Assembly (NCBI GenBank): GCA_046349155.1 | Contig: JAXMCW010000007.1 | Location: 1-64,000, forward strand | Length of the DNA stretch: 64,000 bases | Direction: 5' to 3' | Origin: Alsobacter sp046349155 | GTDB lineage: Bacteria; Pseudomonadota; Alphaproteobacteria; Rhizobiales; Beijerinckiaceae | Part shown: positions 34,736-43,045 of the stretch, piece by piece | Layout: the number at the start of each line of letters is the position of its first letter | Numbering within the stretch: the stretch's first letter is position 1 | Notes under the pieces: model-generated | Database searches by the model: none | What the model saw: only the letters and a program-made list of their open reading frames with translations | Told to the model about the DNA's origin: nothing | Position numbers and translations under genes: made by a program

Positions 34736-35704
34736 TCACGGCGTTCTCACCAGGGCCGCGCCCCAGGGGTAGCGGCCGACCTTGATGCTCTTGGTCGCCT
34801 TGAGCTCCTTCACGTCGATCACCGAGACGTCGCCCGACAGCCCGTTGGTCGTGAACAGCGTCTGCTCGTCCGCGGACAAAGCGAGGTGCCAGACGCGGCG
34901 GCCGACGACGATGGTCTTGAGGACCTCGTAGGTCCGGGCGTCGACCACGGCGACATGGTTGGCGGGCCCCAGCGCGACGAAGGCCAGCTTTCCGTCCGAG
35001 GTGAGCCTGATCCCGACGGGCTGGATCTGGTCCTTCGCGACGCCGCGGATGGCGAAGGGAATGGTCTTGATGGGCTGGCGCGTCGCGACGTCGATCACCG
35101 TGACGGTGCCCCCCACTTCCGAGGAGACCCAGAGCGTCCTGCCCTCGGGATCGAACTGCGCGTAGCGCGGGCGCTGGTCGACCTGCACGTTGTCGATCAC
35201 GGCGTTCGTGGCCGTGTCGATCCAGTGCACCATCGAGGTCGTCTCGGAGGTGTTGATGGCGATCTTGCCGTCGGGCGAGACCGCCATGCCCTCCGGCTCC
35301 ACGCCCACCGGGATCTGCGCCACCACGGAGCGCCTGGCGGGGTCGATGACCGTCGTCAGATCGGAATTCTCGTTGGCGACGTAGAGCCTCGTCCCGTCCG
35401 GCGAGAGCGCAAACTGCTCGGGGTCCTCGCCGGAGGGCAGGTCGTGGACCACCTTCTCGGTCGCGGCGTCGATCACCTGGATTGTGTTGCTGTCGGAGGC
35501 GCAGAGGTAGAGCTGCTTGCCGTCCCTGGAGGTGATGAGCCCGCGCGGGCGCTTGCCCACGGGGATGGTGCGCACGACCTCGAGCGTCCCGGTGTCGATG
35601 ACGGAGAGGGTGTTGTCCTTCTCGTTGGACACGTAGAGCAGGTCGGCCTGTGCCGCCGTCGAGGCGAGGAGCAGGAGGCACAATGCGGGGGCGGCGAGCC
35701 TCAT
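34736..35704 (-). CDS. PQQ-dependent catabolism-associated beta-propeller protein (YVTN family)
   Basis: This 322-residue secreted protein has a signal peptide (ALCLLLLASTAAQA) and about seven YVTN/NHL-type blades (LLYVSNEKDNTLSVIDTGTLEVVRTIPVGKRPRG and similar repeats every about 42 residues). It matches the PQQ-associated beta-propeller family (TIGR03866) beside alcohol dehydrogenases. Its function is unknown, perhaps a periplasmic scaffold. Its ATG overlaps the stop of the binding-protein gene, so the two are translated together. Confidence 0.88.
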   Translation of the reverse strand: MRLAAPALCLLLLASTAAQADLLYVSNEKDNTLSVIDTGTLEVVRTIPVGKRPRGLITSRDGKQLYLCASDSNTIQVIDAATEKVVHDLPSGEDPEQFALSPDGTRLYVANENSDLTTVIDPARRSVVAQIPVGVEPEGMAVSPDGKIAINTSETTSMVHWIDTATNAVIDNVQVDQRPRYAQFDPEGRTLWVSSEVGGTVTVIDVATRQPIKTIPFAIRGVAKDQIQPVGIRLTSDGKLAFVALGPANHVAVVDARTYEVLKTIVVGRRVWHLALSADEQTLFTTNGLSGDVSVIDVKELKATKSIKVGRYPWGAALVRTP

Positions 35705-36900
35705 GGGGCGGCGTCCTTCAGCGGGCATTTCGATTCGGCCTTGTCGAGGCCGAGCGTGTCGAGGTCCGTCACGGGGTGGAGAACCCCATCCTGCGGCGAC
35801 GTGGAGACCACGGCGCGGGGCTGGACGATCTGGACGGGCTGGCGCAACTCGCCGGACCAGGGGCGGAAGCTGAGGCTGCGGCCCTTGAAGCCGTCGAGGC
35901 GCAGCCGATCGGACCGCACATAGGCCGCGATCGCCGCGGGATCGTCGGTGCGCAGCTTGAGGGCGCCCTCTCCCACGGCCCGCACCGCCGCCCAGGCGGC
36001 CCAGTCCTTCGAGCGCATGGGACGGCCCGCCAGCGTCTCGAACCGGCTCTGGAGTTGCATGGCGCCCCATTGCTCGAAGGTGCGGCTCCAGGCCACGGGC
36101 GTGAGTCCCTGGGTGCCCGCGACGGGGCGGGGCAGGAACGTGTTGCCGATCAGCGCCTCGCCGAAATCGTCGTTGTCGTCGGCCACGACCAGGACGTCGT
36201 AGTCGCCGACCTGGGTGAAGCCGGAGGCGTCGCCCTGCGCGGTGCGGCGAAGGTCCGATTCGCCCGTCCAGGGCTTTTCCTGGACAATCTTCAGGCCGAA
36301 CTTCCGCGCCGCATTGCGGTAGGCCTCGGCGATGAGCTGGTCCTGCGGGGCGGGACCCGGCACGAGGAACAGTTTCGCCCAGCGCTTGCGCGCCAGGAAC
36401 TGCATCAGGCCGTCGGCGAGCTGCGCGTGGGACGGCAGCGTGTGCAACACGTTCGGACGACATTGCGCGTCGCGCAGGCGGGTCTCACCCGCGCCCGCAT
36501 TGAACAGGAGCTTGCCCCTGGCGGCCGGGAGGTCGGCAAGCTTCAGCAGGCTTTCGGCGCTTGCGTCGACCACCACGAAGGACTCGGGCCCCTCCAGGGC
36601 GGCCGCGGCTTCCGCGAGGAAGTCGCCCCCCGGCTCGACGATCGCTTCGCGCACGGGAAAGCGCGTCTGCTTGTCGGGCGGCAGGAACCGCGTGCTCGTC
36701 TCGTTGTCGCGCGCCGCCAGGCGAAAGCCCGGCAAGCCCTCGTCCTCCGGCGGCCTGTCGAGGGTGGCGAGGCTCGCCCGGGGCTCCTGGCGCTCGGCGA
36801 TGTAGAGCAGCGCGACGGTCCCGGCCGCCAGCGCGGGCGGCGCGGATCCGCCCGCGACCGCCAGCATGAGGCCCAGACCGGCGAAGGCCTTGCGCAGCAT
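35701..36900 (-). CDS. PQQ-dependent alcohol dehydrogenase-associated ABC substrate-binding protein
   Basis: This 399-residue exported protein has a signal peptide (GLGLMLAVAGGSAPPALA) and a type I periplasmic binding fold with repeated motifs (KLLFNAGAGETRLRDAQCRPNVLHTLPS). It belongs to the PQQ-linked branched-chain-like binding family (TIGR03863). The ATPase and permease that usually accompany it are absent from this window. It is transcribed divergently from pedF; a minus-strand AGTR-like box lies at 36989-37002. Confidence 0.86.
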   Translation of the reverse strand: MLRKAFAGLGLMLAVAGGSAPPALAAGTVALLYIAERQEPRASLATLDRPPEDEGLPGFRLAARDNETSTRFLPPDKQTRFPVREAIVEPGGDFLAEAAAALEGPESFVVVDASAESLLKLADLPAARGKLLFNAGAGETRLRDAQCRPNVLHTLPSHAQLADGLMQFLARKRWAKLFLVPGPAPQDQLIAEAYRNAARKFGLKIVQEKPWTGESDLRRTAQGDASGFTQVGDYDVLVVADDNDDFGEALIGNTFLPRPVAGTQGLTPVAWSRTFEQWGAMQLQSRFETLAGRPMRSKDWAAWAAVRAVGEGALKLRTDDPAAIAAYVRSDRLRLDGFKGRSLSFRPWSGELRQPVQIVQPRAVVSTSPQDGVLHPVTDLDTLGLDKAESKCPLKDAAP

Positions 36901-36988
36901 GGTCCCTCCCCTGCTCGGCCGGGCGCGGGCGCGCGGCGTCGCTGTTCGTCGAAGCTCGACAGAGGATGATCACGCGGGCGGGCGGGCC

Positions 36989-37002
36989 CAATAGCACTTT
37001 GG
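36989..37002 (-). promoter_or_regulatory. Candidate AGTR box for the minus-strand PQQ operon
   Basis: Read on the minus strand this is CCAAAGTGCTATTG, matching the first six bases and the AT core of the boxes at 34247 and 37072. It lies 89 bases upstream of the binding-protein start. Together with the plus-strand copy it makes a symmetrical divergent promoter. Confidence 0.5.
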
Positions 37003-37071
37003 AACGACAGAGCCGAGCCGGGGCTGGCGGCGCAACGCACGGCAAAGCGTCGCTGCGGCGGCCGCCGGGCA

Positions 37072-37085
37072 CCAAAGTACAATTC
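37072..37085 (+). promoter_or_regulatory. Candidate AGTR box for the pedF-xoxF operon
   Basis: CCAAAGTACAATTC lies 56 bases upstream of the cytochrome c start, at a distance similar to the copy before the 34310 gene. It shares CCAAAGT exactly with two other boxes in this locus. Confidence 0.5.
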
Positions 37086-37141
37086 AGCCGCGACCCGCGC
37101 CCGGTCTAGCGTCCGGCCAACGCTCAAAGGGAGAAACGACC

Positions 37142-37570
37142 ATGCGTCGTGGTTTGCGCGCGGTCCTCGGATCGCTTCTCGTCGTCGTCGGCGTCGGCGT
37201 CGCCGGACAGGTGTTCGGCCATGGCGACGTCCAGCCCCAGCCGGTCGACACGACCGGCCTGCAGCCCCTCGGCGACGAGTGGCGCAAGACCAACCCCTAC
37301 CGCAACAATGAGCTCGCGCTGAAGATCGGCGCCTCCGCGTTCAACCAGAACTGCGCCCGCTGCCATGGCCTGGAGGCCATTTCCGGCGGCATCGCGCCCG
37401 ACCTGCGCTACCTCGACAAGGCGGACGAGGGGGACGAGTGGTTCCTCACGCGCATCCGCAACGGCTACACCCAGAACGGCTTGACCAAGATGCCGAAGTT
37501 CGAGGGCATCCTGAGCCAGGAGGCCATGTGGGCGATCCGCACCTATCTCGACAGCCGGTACGACGGGTGA
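37142..37570 (+). CDS. Cytochrome c-550 (PedF/XoxG-type) electron acceptor
   Basis: This 142-residue periplasmic c-type cytochrome has a signal sequence (GSLLVVVGVGVAGQVFG), the family leader HGDVQPQPVDTTGLQPLGDEW, one heme site CARCH, and a Met ligand candidate in LTKMPKF. It resembles the PedF cytochrome c-550 family that accepts electrons from PQQ alcohol dehydrogenases. It should take electrons from XoxF and pass them to the terminal oxidase. Its stop overlaps the next start (GTGA), so it is coupled with the XoxJ-like gene. Confidence 0.88.
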   Translation: MRRGLRAVLGSLLVVVGVGVAGQVFGHGDVQPQPVDTTGLQPLGDEWRKTNPYRNNELALKIGASAFNQNCARCHGLEAISGGIAPDLRYLDKADEGDEWFLTRIRNGYTQNGLTKMPKFEGILSQEAMWAIRTYLDSRYDG

Positions 37571-38412
37571 TCCGCCTCGCCCTCGCCCTGGTCGGCCTGG
37601 TGGGCGCGCTCGTCCTCGCGCCCGGGCCGGCCCACGCGCGGCCGCTCGACGAGGTGCGCGACAGCGGCGCGCTGCGCGTCACGGTGTACCGCAACAACAA
37701 GCCGTGGTCCTGGTTCGAGAACGGCAAGCCGCACGGCATCGACGTCGAAATCGGCGCCGCGCTCGCCAGGGCGCTCGGCGTCCGCGTCGAGTACCTGGAG
37801 TTGCGCGAGGACGACCGTATCGACGACGACCTGCGCAACGGCGTGTGGCGCGGCACGGTGGTGGGCGAGGCTCCGGGCGACGTGATGCTGCACGTCCCCT
37901 ACGACAAGGAGCTCGAGGTCCGCAACGACCTGGTCAAGCTCGCCGCCCCCTACCACGTGGACGGCCTCGCCATGGCCGTCGACCCCGCCAAGGCCACGGC
38001 CGCGCAGGACTTCTCGCTGTTCAGGACCGAGAAGGTCTCGGTGGACGTCGGCACGCTCGCCGACTTCATCCTCGTCTCCGCGTTCGATCACAAGCTCATC
38101 CCCAACGTCGTGCATGCGCGCGGCACGGAACGGGCCTTCAAGGCCTACGAGCTGGGCGAGGTCGTGGCCGTGTACGGCGCGAGCGCCGAGATCGAGGCGG
38201 GCCTGCGGGAGCTCAGGCGGCCCGCCACCCTGATCTACCCGACGACCACCCTGCGCAGCGAATGGGTGCTGGGCCTGGCGGTGAAGGTCAATTCGCGCGA
38301 CCTCGGCTATGCGATGGCCGACGTGATCGAGCAGATGAAGACGTCGGGCGAGATGGAGCGTATCTTCGCCCGCCACGGCGTGACCTGGCGCGCACCCAGG
38401 CTGGCGGAATGA
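37567..38412 (+). CDS. xoxJ: XoxJ/MxaJ-type periplasmic binding protein
   Basis: This 281-residue exported protein has a signal peptide (LALALVGLVGALVLAPGPAHA) and a type II solute-binding fold (LRVTVYRNNKPWSWFENGKPHGIDVEIG). XoxJ and MxaJ have this fold and help activate methanol dehydrogenase rather than feed an ABC transporter. Its place between the cytochrome and xoxF supports the assignment. The GTG start at 37567 overlaps the preceding stop by 4 bases. Confidence 0.87.
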   Translation: MIRLALALVGLVGALVLAPGPAHARPLDEVRDSGALRVTVYRNNKPWSWFENGKPHGIDVEIGAALARALGVRVEYLELREDDRIDDDLRNGVWRGTVVGEAPGDVMLHVPYDKELEVRNDLVKLAAPYHVDGLAMAVDPAKATAAQDFSLFRTEKVSVDVGTLADFILVSAFDHKLIPNVVHARGTERAFKAYELGEVVAVYGASAEIEAGLRELRRPATLIYPTTTLRSEWVLGLAVKVNSRDLGYAMADVIEQMKTSGEMERIFARHGVTWRAPRLAE

Positions 38413-38449
38413 GGGAGCGTCCCGGAGACGCCCCGGCGGGGAGGACAGG

Positions 38450-39262
38450 ATGAAGGGCAGGCTCGCGGTCCTTCTCGCCGTTGCGCTGCTCGCGGCGCCG
38501 GCCCGCGCGATGGACCTTCCGCCGGATCCGCTGCGCTCCGTCATGTGGGAGTGGATGGCCAGGCAATATCTCTCCGACGGCCGGCCCATCGTCTTCGACC
38601 CCGCGGTGAAGGTGCTCGCGCCCGCGCGCGCGGAGGACCCGATGAGCGTGCCCGTGAGCATCGACGCCACGGGGGTGCCGGGGGCGTCCAGGATCCTCGT
38701 CTTCGCCGATCTCAACCCGGTGACGCATATCCTGACCTACGAGCCGCTGGACTCCGCCGCCTGGATCGCCTTCCGCTTCAAGATCGAGCAGGCGACGCCG
38801 GTGCGCGCCGCGGTGATCGGCTCCGACGGCGCCTGGCATGTCGGCGGCACGATCGTCGACGCCGCCGGGGGAGGCTGCACGGCCCCCGCCCAGGGGCGCG
38901 CCGACACGTCGTGGGTGGACCATCTGGGCGACGTCCAGGCCCGGATCTGGTCGGAGCCGGGGAGCGAGGCGCGGCTGCGCATGCGCATCCGCCATCCCAT
39001 GGATACGGGGCTCGCGCCGGGCATCCCGGCCTTCTACGTCGAGGCCCTCGACGTGAAGGCGCCGGACGGGCGCTCCCTCGGCCGGCTGGAACTCCACCAG
39101 CCCGTCTCCGAGAACCCCACCATGACGCTGCGTCCGCGGCTCCCGGCGGGCGCCGGCTCGCTCTCCATCGAAGGGCGCGACACCGAGGGGACGCCCATCC
39201 GCGCCACGGTGCCCGCCCCCGCCCGCTCCGGGGCGCTGCCCCTGCCGGACCGTGCGGGATGA
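38450..39262 (+). CDS. Quinoprotein dehydrogenase-associated SoxYZ-like carrier
   Basis: This 270-residue secreted fusion has a SoxY-like half with the carrier motif AAGGGCTAP (swinging-arm Cys near 144) and a SoxZ-like half (VQARIWSEPGSEARLRMRIRHPM). The signal peptide is LLAVALLAAPARA. In the Sox system this arm carries sulfur intermediates; in quinoprotein loci the job is unknown. It is coupled to the metallohydrolase gene (ATGA overlap). Confidence 0.88.
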   Translation: MKGRLAVLLAVALLAAPARAMDLPPDPLRSVMWEWMARQYLSDGRPIVFDPAVKVLAPARAEDPMSVPVSIDATGVPGASRILVFADLNPVTHILTYEPLDSAAWIAFRFKIEQATPVRAAVIGSDGAWHVGGTIVDAAGGGCTAPAQGRADTSWVDHLGDVQARIWSEPGSEARLRMRIRHPMDTGLAPGIPAFYVEALDVKAPDGRSLGRLELHQPVSENPTMTLRPRLPAGAGSLSIEGRDTEGTPIRATVPAPARSGALPLPDRAG

Positions 39263-40230
39263 CGCGCGGTCCCGATCGCCGGCGGCTCCTGCAGGCCCTC
39301 GGCGCGGCGGCCGGCGGTCTCGCCCTGCCCCGCAGCGCCGCCGCCGCCCCCCTCGCCTACGCGCTCCAGCCGAGCCAGGTCGCGCCGGGGACCTGGGTCG
39401 TGTTCGGCGCGCGCGAGGACTTCAGCCGCGCCAATGGCGGCGCCATCGTGAACTGCTCCATCGTCGATACCGGGGAGGGCGCGGTCATCGTCGACACCGG
39501 CTCCTCGGCCCGCTACGGCCAGGCTCTCCGGGCGCTCGCCGAACAGTTGACCGGCAAGCCGGTGGCGCGGGTCTACGTGACGCACAGCCACCCCGACCAC
39601 ATCCTCGGCGCCCAGGCTTTCGCCGCCGAGAGCGTGGCGTCGCTGCCTGCGGTGAACGAGGCCGTCGCGCGCGACGGGGACGCCTTTGCGACCAACCTCT
39701 ACGCGCTGCTCGGCGACTGGATGCGCGGCACGGCGGCCAGCGTCCCGGGCGTCGCTCTGGCCGGCGCGAGCGAGACGATCGGCGGGCACGACTTCGTCTT
39801 CGTTCCCCTCGCCGGACACACGGCGGCCGACCTCGCCATCCTCGACCGGAAGACTGGCGTGCTCTTCGCCGGCGACATCGTGTTCCTGGACCGCGCCCTG
39901 ACGACCCCGCAGGCCCGGCCCGCCGAGTGGTTCGCCTCCCTCGACACGCTGGGCCAGGTCTCAGCCGCGCTCGTCGTGCCGGGTCACGGGCCCGCGGAGC
40001 CGGGTCGACGCGCCATCGAGCAGACGCGCGACTACCTCTCCTGGCTCGTCGATTCCCTGACGCACGCCGTCGATGACGGGCTCGACGAGATCGAGGCGAT
40101 GGCCCTTCCGATCCCCGACCGCTTCGGGGGGATCGCCCTCGCCCGCCACGAACTCGCGCGCAGCGTGGTTCACCTCTACCCGAAGTTGGAAGCCGAGCGC
40201 CTGCCCCTGCTGTCCCGCCGGCGGGGATAG
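39259..40230 (+). CDS. Quinoprotein relay system zinc metallohydrolase
   Basis: This 323-residue metallo-beta-lactamase-fold protein has a Tat-like signal (DRRRLLQALGAAAGGLALP) and the zinc motif THSHPDH near residue 114, with later ligands in PLAGHTAADL and VPGHGPAEPG. Export by Tat implies folding with metal in the cytoplasm. It pairs with the SoxYZ-like carrier in many quinoprotein loci, perhaps releasing a thiol-bound group; this is inference. Confidence 0.88.
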   Translation: MTRGPDRRRLLQALGAAAGGLALPRSAAAAPLAYALQPSQVAPGTWVVFGAREDFSRANGGAIVNCSIVDTGEGAVIVDTGSSARYGQALRALAEQLTGKPVARVYVTHSHPDHILGAQAFAAESVASLPAVNEAVARDGDAFATNLYALLGDWMRGTAASVPGVALAGASETIGGHDFVFVPLAGHTAADLAILDRKTGVLFAGDIVFLDRALTTPQARPAEWFASLDTLGQVSAALVVPGHGPAEPGRRAIEQTRDYLSWLVDSLTHAVDDGLDEIEAMALPIPDRFGGIALARHELARSVVHLYPKLEAERLPLLSRRRG

Positions 40231-40349
40231 GGAGCAGGCCCGGCCGCTCAGCGCGACGGCCCCGAGTCGCGGCTGCGCTCCCCGCGACGGCGACGCCGCC
40301 GTCGCAACCAGGTGGCGATCCCGAGGGTCCGCGCCGCGTCCTCCCGCCG

Positions 40350-40363
40350 GTCAGTACTAATGG
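40350..40363 (+). promoter_or_regulatory. Candidate AGTR-like box upstream of xoxF
   Basis: GTCAGTACTAATGG matches the AGTA/G-C-T-A-A/T-T core of the boxes at 36989 and 37072 and the final ATGG of the one at 34247, but lacks the CCAA lead. It lies 124 bases before the xoxF ATG in a 256-base gap, implying that xoxF has its own promoter in addition to read-through. Confidence 0.42.
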
Positions 40364-40486
40364 ACAATTGGCCACGCGGCGCATCCCCCGCACGCTCGCG
40401 ACCAAGTTGGTAGGCGCGCGCATGCGCCGGTCCAAAGGGATCCCGCGTCGGAGATGCGGGCCAGGGGAAACATCAAGGAGATTTTC

Positions 40487-42268
40487 ATGAAGCTCCGTGC
40501 GCTTGCACTGCGGACCGTGTCCGTGCTGGGCCTCGTCGCCGGCCTTTCCGGCGCGGCCGTCGCCGCCGACGTCACCGACGCAGAGATCCTCAACGACGCC
40601 AAGTCGACGGGCGACGTCCTCACCTACGGGCTCGGCACCCAGGGCCAGCGCTTCAGCCCGCTCGCCACGATCAACCGCGAGAACGTCAAGTCGCTGGTCC
40701 CGGCCTGGTCCTTCTCCTTCGGCGGCGAGAAGCAGCGCGGCCAGGAGAGCCAGGCTCTCATCCATGACGGCGTGATCTTCGTCACCGGCTCCTATAGCCG
40801 CCTCTACGCCATCGACGCCAAGACCGGCGACAAGATCTGGGAATACAATGCCCGTCTCCCCGAGGGCATCCTGCCGTGCTGCGACGTCGTGAACCGCGGC
40901 GCGGCCCTGTGGAAGGACCTGGTGATCTTCTCCACGCTCGACGCCCAGCTCGTCGCGCTGAACCAGAAGACCGGCAAGGTCGTCTGGAAGAAGGAGATCG
41001 ACGACTTCAAGGCCGGCTATTCCAACACGGCCGCCCCGCTGATCGTGCCGACCAAGGCCTTCGGCACGCTGGTTCTCACCGGCGTGTCAGGCGGCGAGTT
41101 CGGCGTCGTGGGTCGGGTCGAGGCGCGCAGCGCGGAGACAGGCGAGCTGATCTGGGTGCGGCCCGTGCTCGAGGGCCTGATGGGCACGGTCAAGGGCCAG
41201 CCTTCAACCATGACGGGCAAGGCCAACGAGACCTGGCCCGGCGACATGTACAAGTTCGGCGGCGGCGCCACCTGGCTGGGCGGCACCTACGACCCCGAGG
41301 TGGGGCTCGCCTTCTTCGGCACCGGCAACCCTGCGCCGTGGAATTCACACATGCGCGCGGGCGACAACAAGTGGACCGCCTCGCGCGTCGCGATCGACCC
41401 GGAGACGGGCGAGCTGAAGTGGGGCTTCCAGACCACGCCGCATGACGGCTGGGACTTCGACGGCGTCAACGAGTTCGTCTCGTTCGATCTCGAGAAGGAC
41501 GGCAAGACGGTGAAGGCGGGCGCGACGGCGGACCGCAACGGCTTCTTCTACGTGCTGGACCGCACGAACGGGACGTTCATCTCGGCCTCGCCCTTCGTGA
41601 AGAACATCTCCTGGGCCAAGGGCATCGACGAGAACGGCCGCCCGATCTACGTGGACAACAACCGTCCCGGCGACCCGTCCAAGTCGGCCGACGGCAAGAA
41701 GGGCGACGCCGTGTTCGCGGTGCCCTCCTTTCTCGGCGGCAAGAACTGGATGCCGATGGCCTATTCGCAGCAGACGAAGCTGTTCTACGTGCCCTCGAAC
41801 GAGTGGGGCATGGACATCTGGAACGAGCCCGTCACCTACAAGAAGGGCGCGGCCTACCTGGGCGCGGGCTTCACGATCAAGCCCTTGTTCCAGGACTATA
41901 TCGGCTCGCTCAAGGCCATCGACCCGGCCACCAACAAGGTCGTCTGGGAATACAAGAACAAGGCGCCGCTCTGGGGCGGCGTGCTCGCCACGGCGGGCGG
42001 ACTCGTCTTCACCGGCACGCCGGAGGGCTTCCTGAAGGCCTTCGACGCCAAGTCCGGCGAGGAGCTCTGGAAGTTCCAGACCGGCACGGGCGTGATCGCC
42101 CCGCCGATCACCTGGGAGATGGACGGCCAGCAATATGTCGGCGTCGCGGCCGGCTGGGGCGGCGCCGTGCCGCTCTGGGGCGGCGAGGTGGCCAAGGCGG
42201 TCAAGGACATCAACCAGGGCGGGTCGTTCTGGGTCTTCAGGCTGCCGACCAAGACGGCCGCCAACTAA
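40487..42268 (+). CDS. xoxF: Lanthanide-dependent methanol dehydrogenase XoxF (PQQ quinoprotein)
   Basis: This 593-residue periplasmic enzyme oxidises methanol to formaldehyde or formate with PQQ and a rare-earth ion. A signal peptide (cleavage about 26/27, AVAA-DVTD) precedes an eight-bladed propeller with Trp-docking repeats. The adjacent Cys131-Cys132 pair (ILPCCDVV) forms the PQQ-facing disulfide. Asp323 is the expected catalytic base, and Asp325, two residues on (WDFDGVNE), is the extra lanthanide-ligand Asp that separates XoxF from Ca-dependent MxaF, which has Ala there. No mxaF or mxaI appears in the window. AAGGAG (40475) supports ATG 40487. It is followed by a large hairpin and a LuxR regulator. 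Confidence 0.95.
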   Translation: MKLRALALRTVSVLGLVAGLSGAAVAADVTDAEILNDAKSTGDVLTYGLGTQGQRFSPLATINRENVKSLVPAWSFSFGGEKQRGQESQALIHDGVIFVTGSYSRLYAIDAKTGDKIWEYNARLPEGILPCCDVVNRGAALWKDLVIFSTLDAQLVALNQKTGKVVWKKEIDDFKAGYSNTAAPLIVPTKAFGTLVLTGVSGGEFGVVGRVEARSAETGELIWVRPVLEGLMGTVKGQPSTMTGKANETWPGDMYKFGGGATWLGGTYDPEVGLAFFGTGNPAPWNSHMRAGDNKWTASRVAIDPETGELKWGFQTTPHDGWDFDGVNEFVSFDLEKDGKTVKAGATADRNGFFYVLDRTNGTFISASPFVKNISWAKGIDENGRPIYVDNNRPGDPSKSADGKKGDAVFAVPSFLGGKNWMPMAYSQQTKLFYVPSNEWGMDIWNEPVTYKKGAAYLGAGFTIKPLFQDYIGSLKAIDPATNKVVWEYKNKAPLWGGVLATAGGLVFTGTPEGFLKAFDAKSGEELWKFQTGTGVIAPPITWEMDGQQYVGVAAGWGGAVPLWGGEVAKAVKDINQGGSFWVFRLPTKTAAN

Positions 42269-42279
42269 CCCTTTAAGAA

Positions 42280-42317
42280 GGGCTTCGGCCGCAGGCTCGT
42301 CCCTGCGGCCGGAGCCC
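42280..42317 (+). terminator. Long hairpin between xoxF and the LuxR regulator
   Basis: A 16-bp stem (42280-42295 with 42302-42317, one G-T pair) has a 6-base loop. There is no T run, so it may be a Rho-assisted terminator, a 3'-end stabiliser for abundant xoxF mRNA, or an attenuator reducing regulator expression. Confidence 0.6.
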
Positions 42318-42355
42318 GATCGCGCCGGTCAAGGCCGCGGCCTGCGGAGGACGCC

Positions 42356-43045
42356 ATGAACCGTTTCCTGCTCGTGGACGACCATCCCCTGTTCCGGGAA
42401 GCGCTGCAAAGCGCGGTCCGGATGGGTAACCCCGACGCGGAGATCTTCGAGGCGACGTCGATCGAGGGCGCGCTCGACGTGCTCGCCGCCCATCCCGACA
42501 TCGACCTCGCGCTGCTCGACCTGTCGCTGCCGGGCACCAGCGGCTTTTCCGGCCTGATCCAGGTGCGCACCGAGCGGCCCAAGCTCCCGGTCGTCGTCGT
42601 CTCCGGGCACGAGGATCCGCGCATCGTGCGCGAGGCGCTCTCCCTCGGCATCGCCGGCTATGTCCCGAAGTCGACGTCGAAGCAGGAGCTTGCCCGCTCC
42701 ATCGTCGAGGTGCTGAACGGCGCGGTCTACGTGCCCCAGCACCTGCTCGCCCATTCCTCGCCCGCCGACGGCACGCCCGACGACCAGCAGGAGTTGCTGG
42801 CGCGCCTGCGCGACCTCACGCCCCAGCAGCTACGCGTGCTCGACATGCTGCGCGCGGGCCTGCAGAACAAGCAGATCGCCTACGAGCTCAAGGTCGCGGA
42901 GACGACCGTGAAGGCGCACGTCTCAGAGATCCTGCGCAAGCTCAACGTCTACAGCCGCACGAAGGCCGTGATCGAGGTCGCCAAGATCGACTTCGAGCAG
43001 CTCGCGGCCAAGCCGCAGGCCATGCATTCTCACGCCAGCAGGTAG
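42356..43045 (+). CDS. LuxR-family response regulator (ErbR/AgmR-like)
   Basis: This 229-residue regulator has a receiver (DDH at 8-10, phospho-Asp55 in ALLDLSLPG, Lys in YVPKSTSK) and a LuxR helix-turn-helix (about 150-212, LTPQQLRVLDMLRAGLQNKQ, then AETTVKAHVSEILRKL). Regulators of this type beside PQQ alcohol dehydrogenases (AgmR/ErbR, ExaE, PedR) activate quinoprotein genes. It sits after xoxF and converges, with a 16-base overlap, on a histidine kinase that is its likely partner. It may read the AGTR boxes. Confidence 0.88.
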   Translation: MNRFLLVDDHPLFREALQSAVRMGNPDAEIFEATSIEGALDVLAAHPDIDLALLDLSLPGTSGFSGLIQVRTERPKLPVVVVSGHEDPRIVREALSLGIAGYVPKSTSKQELARSIVEVLNGAVYVPQHLLAHSSPADGTPDDQQELLARLRDLTPQQLRVLDMLRAGLQNKQIAYELKVAETTVKAHVSEILRKLNVYSRTKAVIEVAKIDFEQLAAKPQAMHSHASR

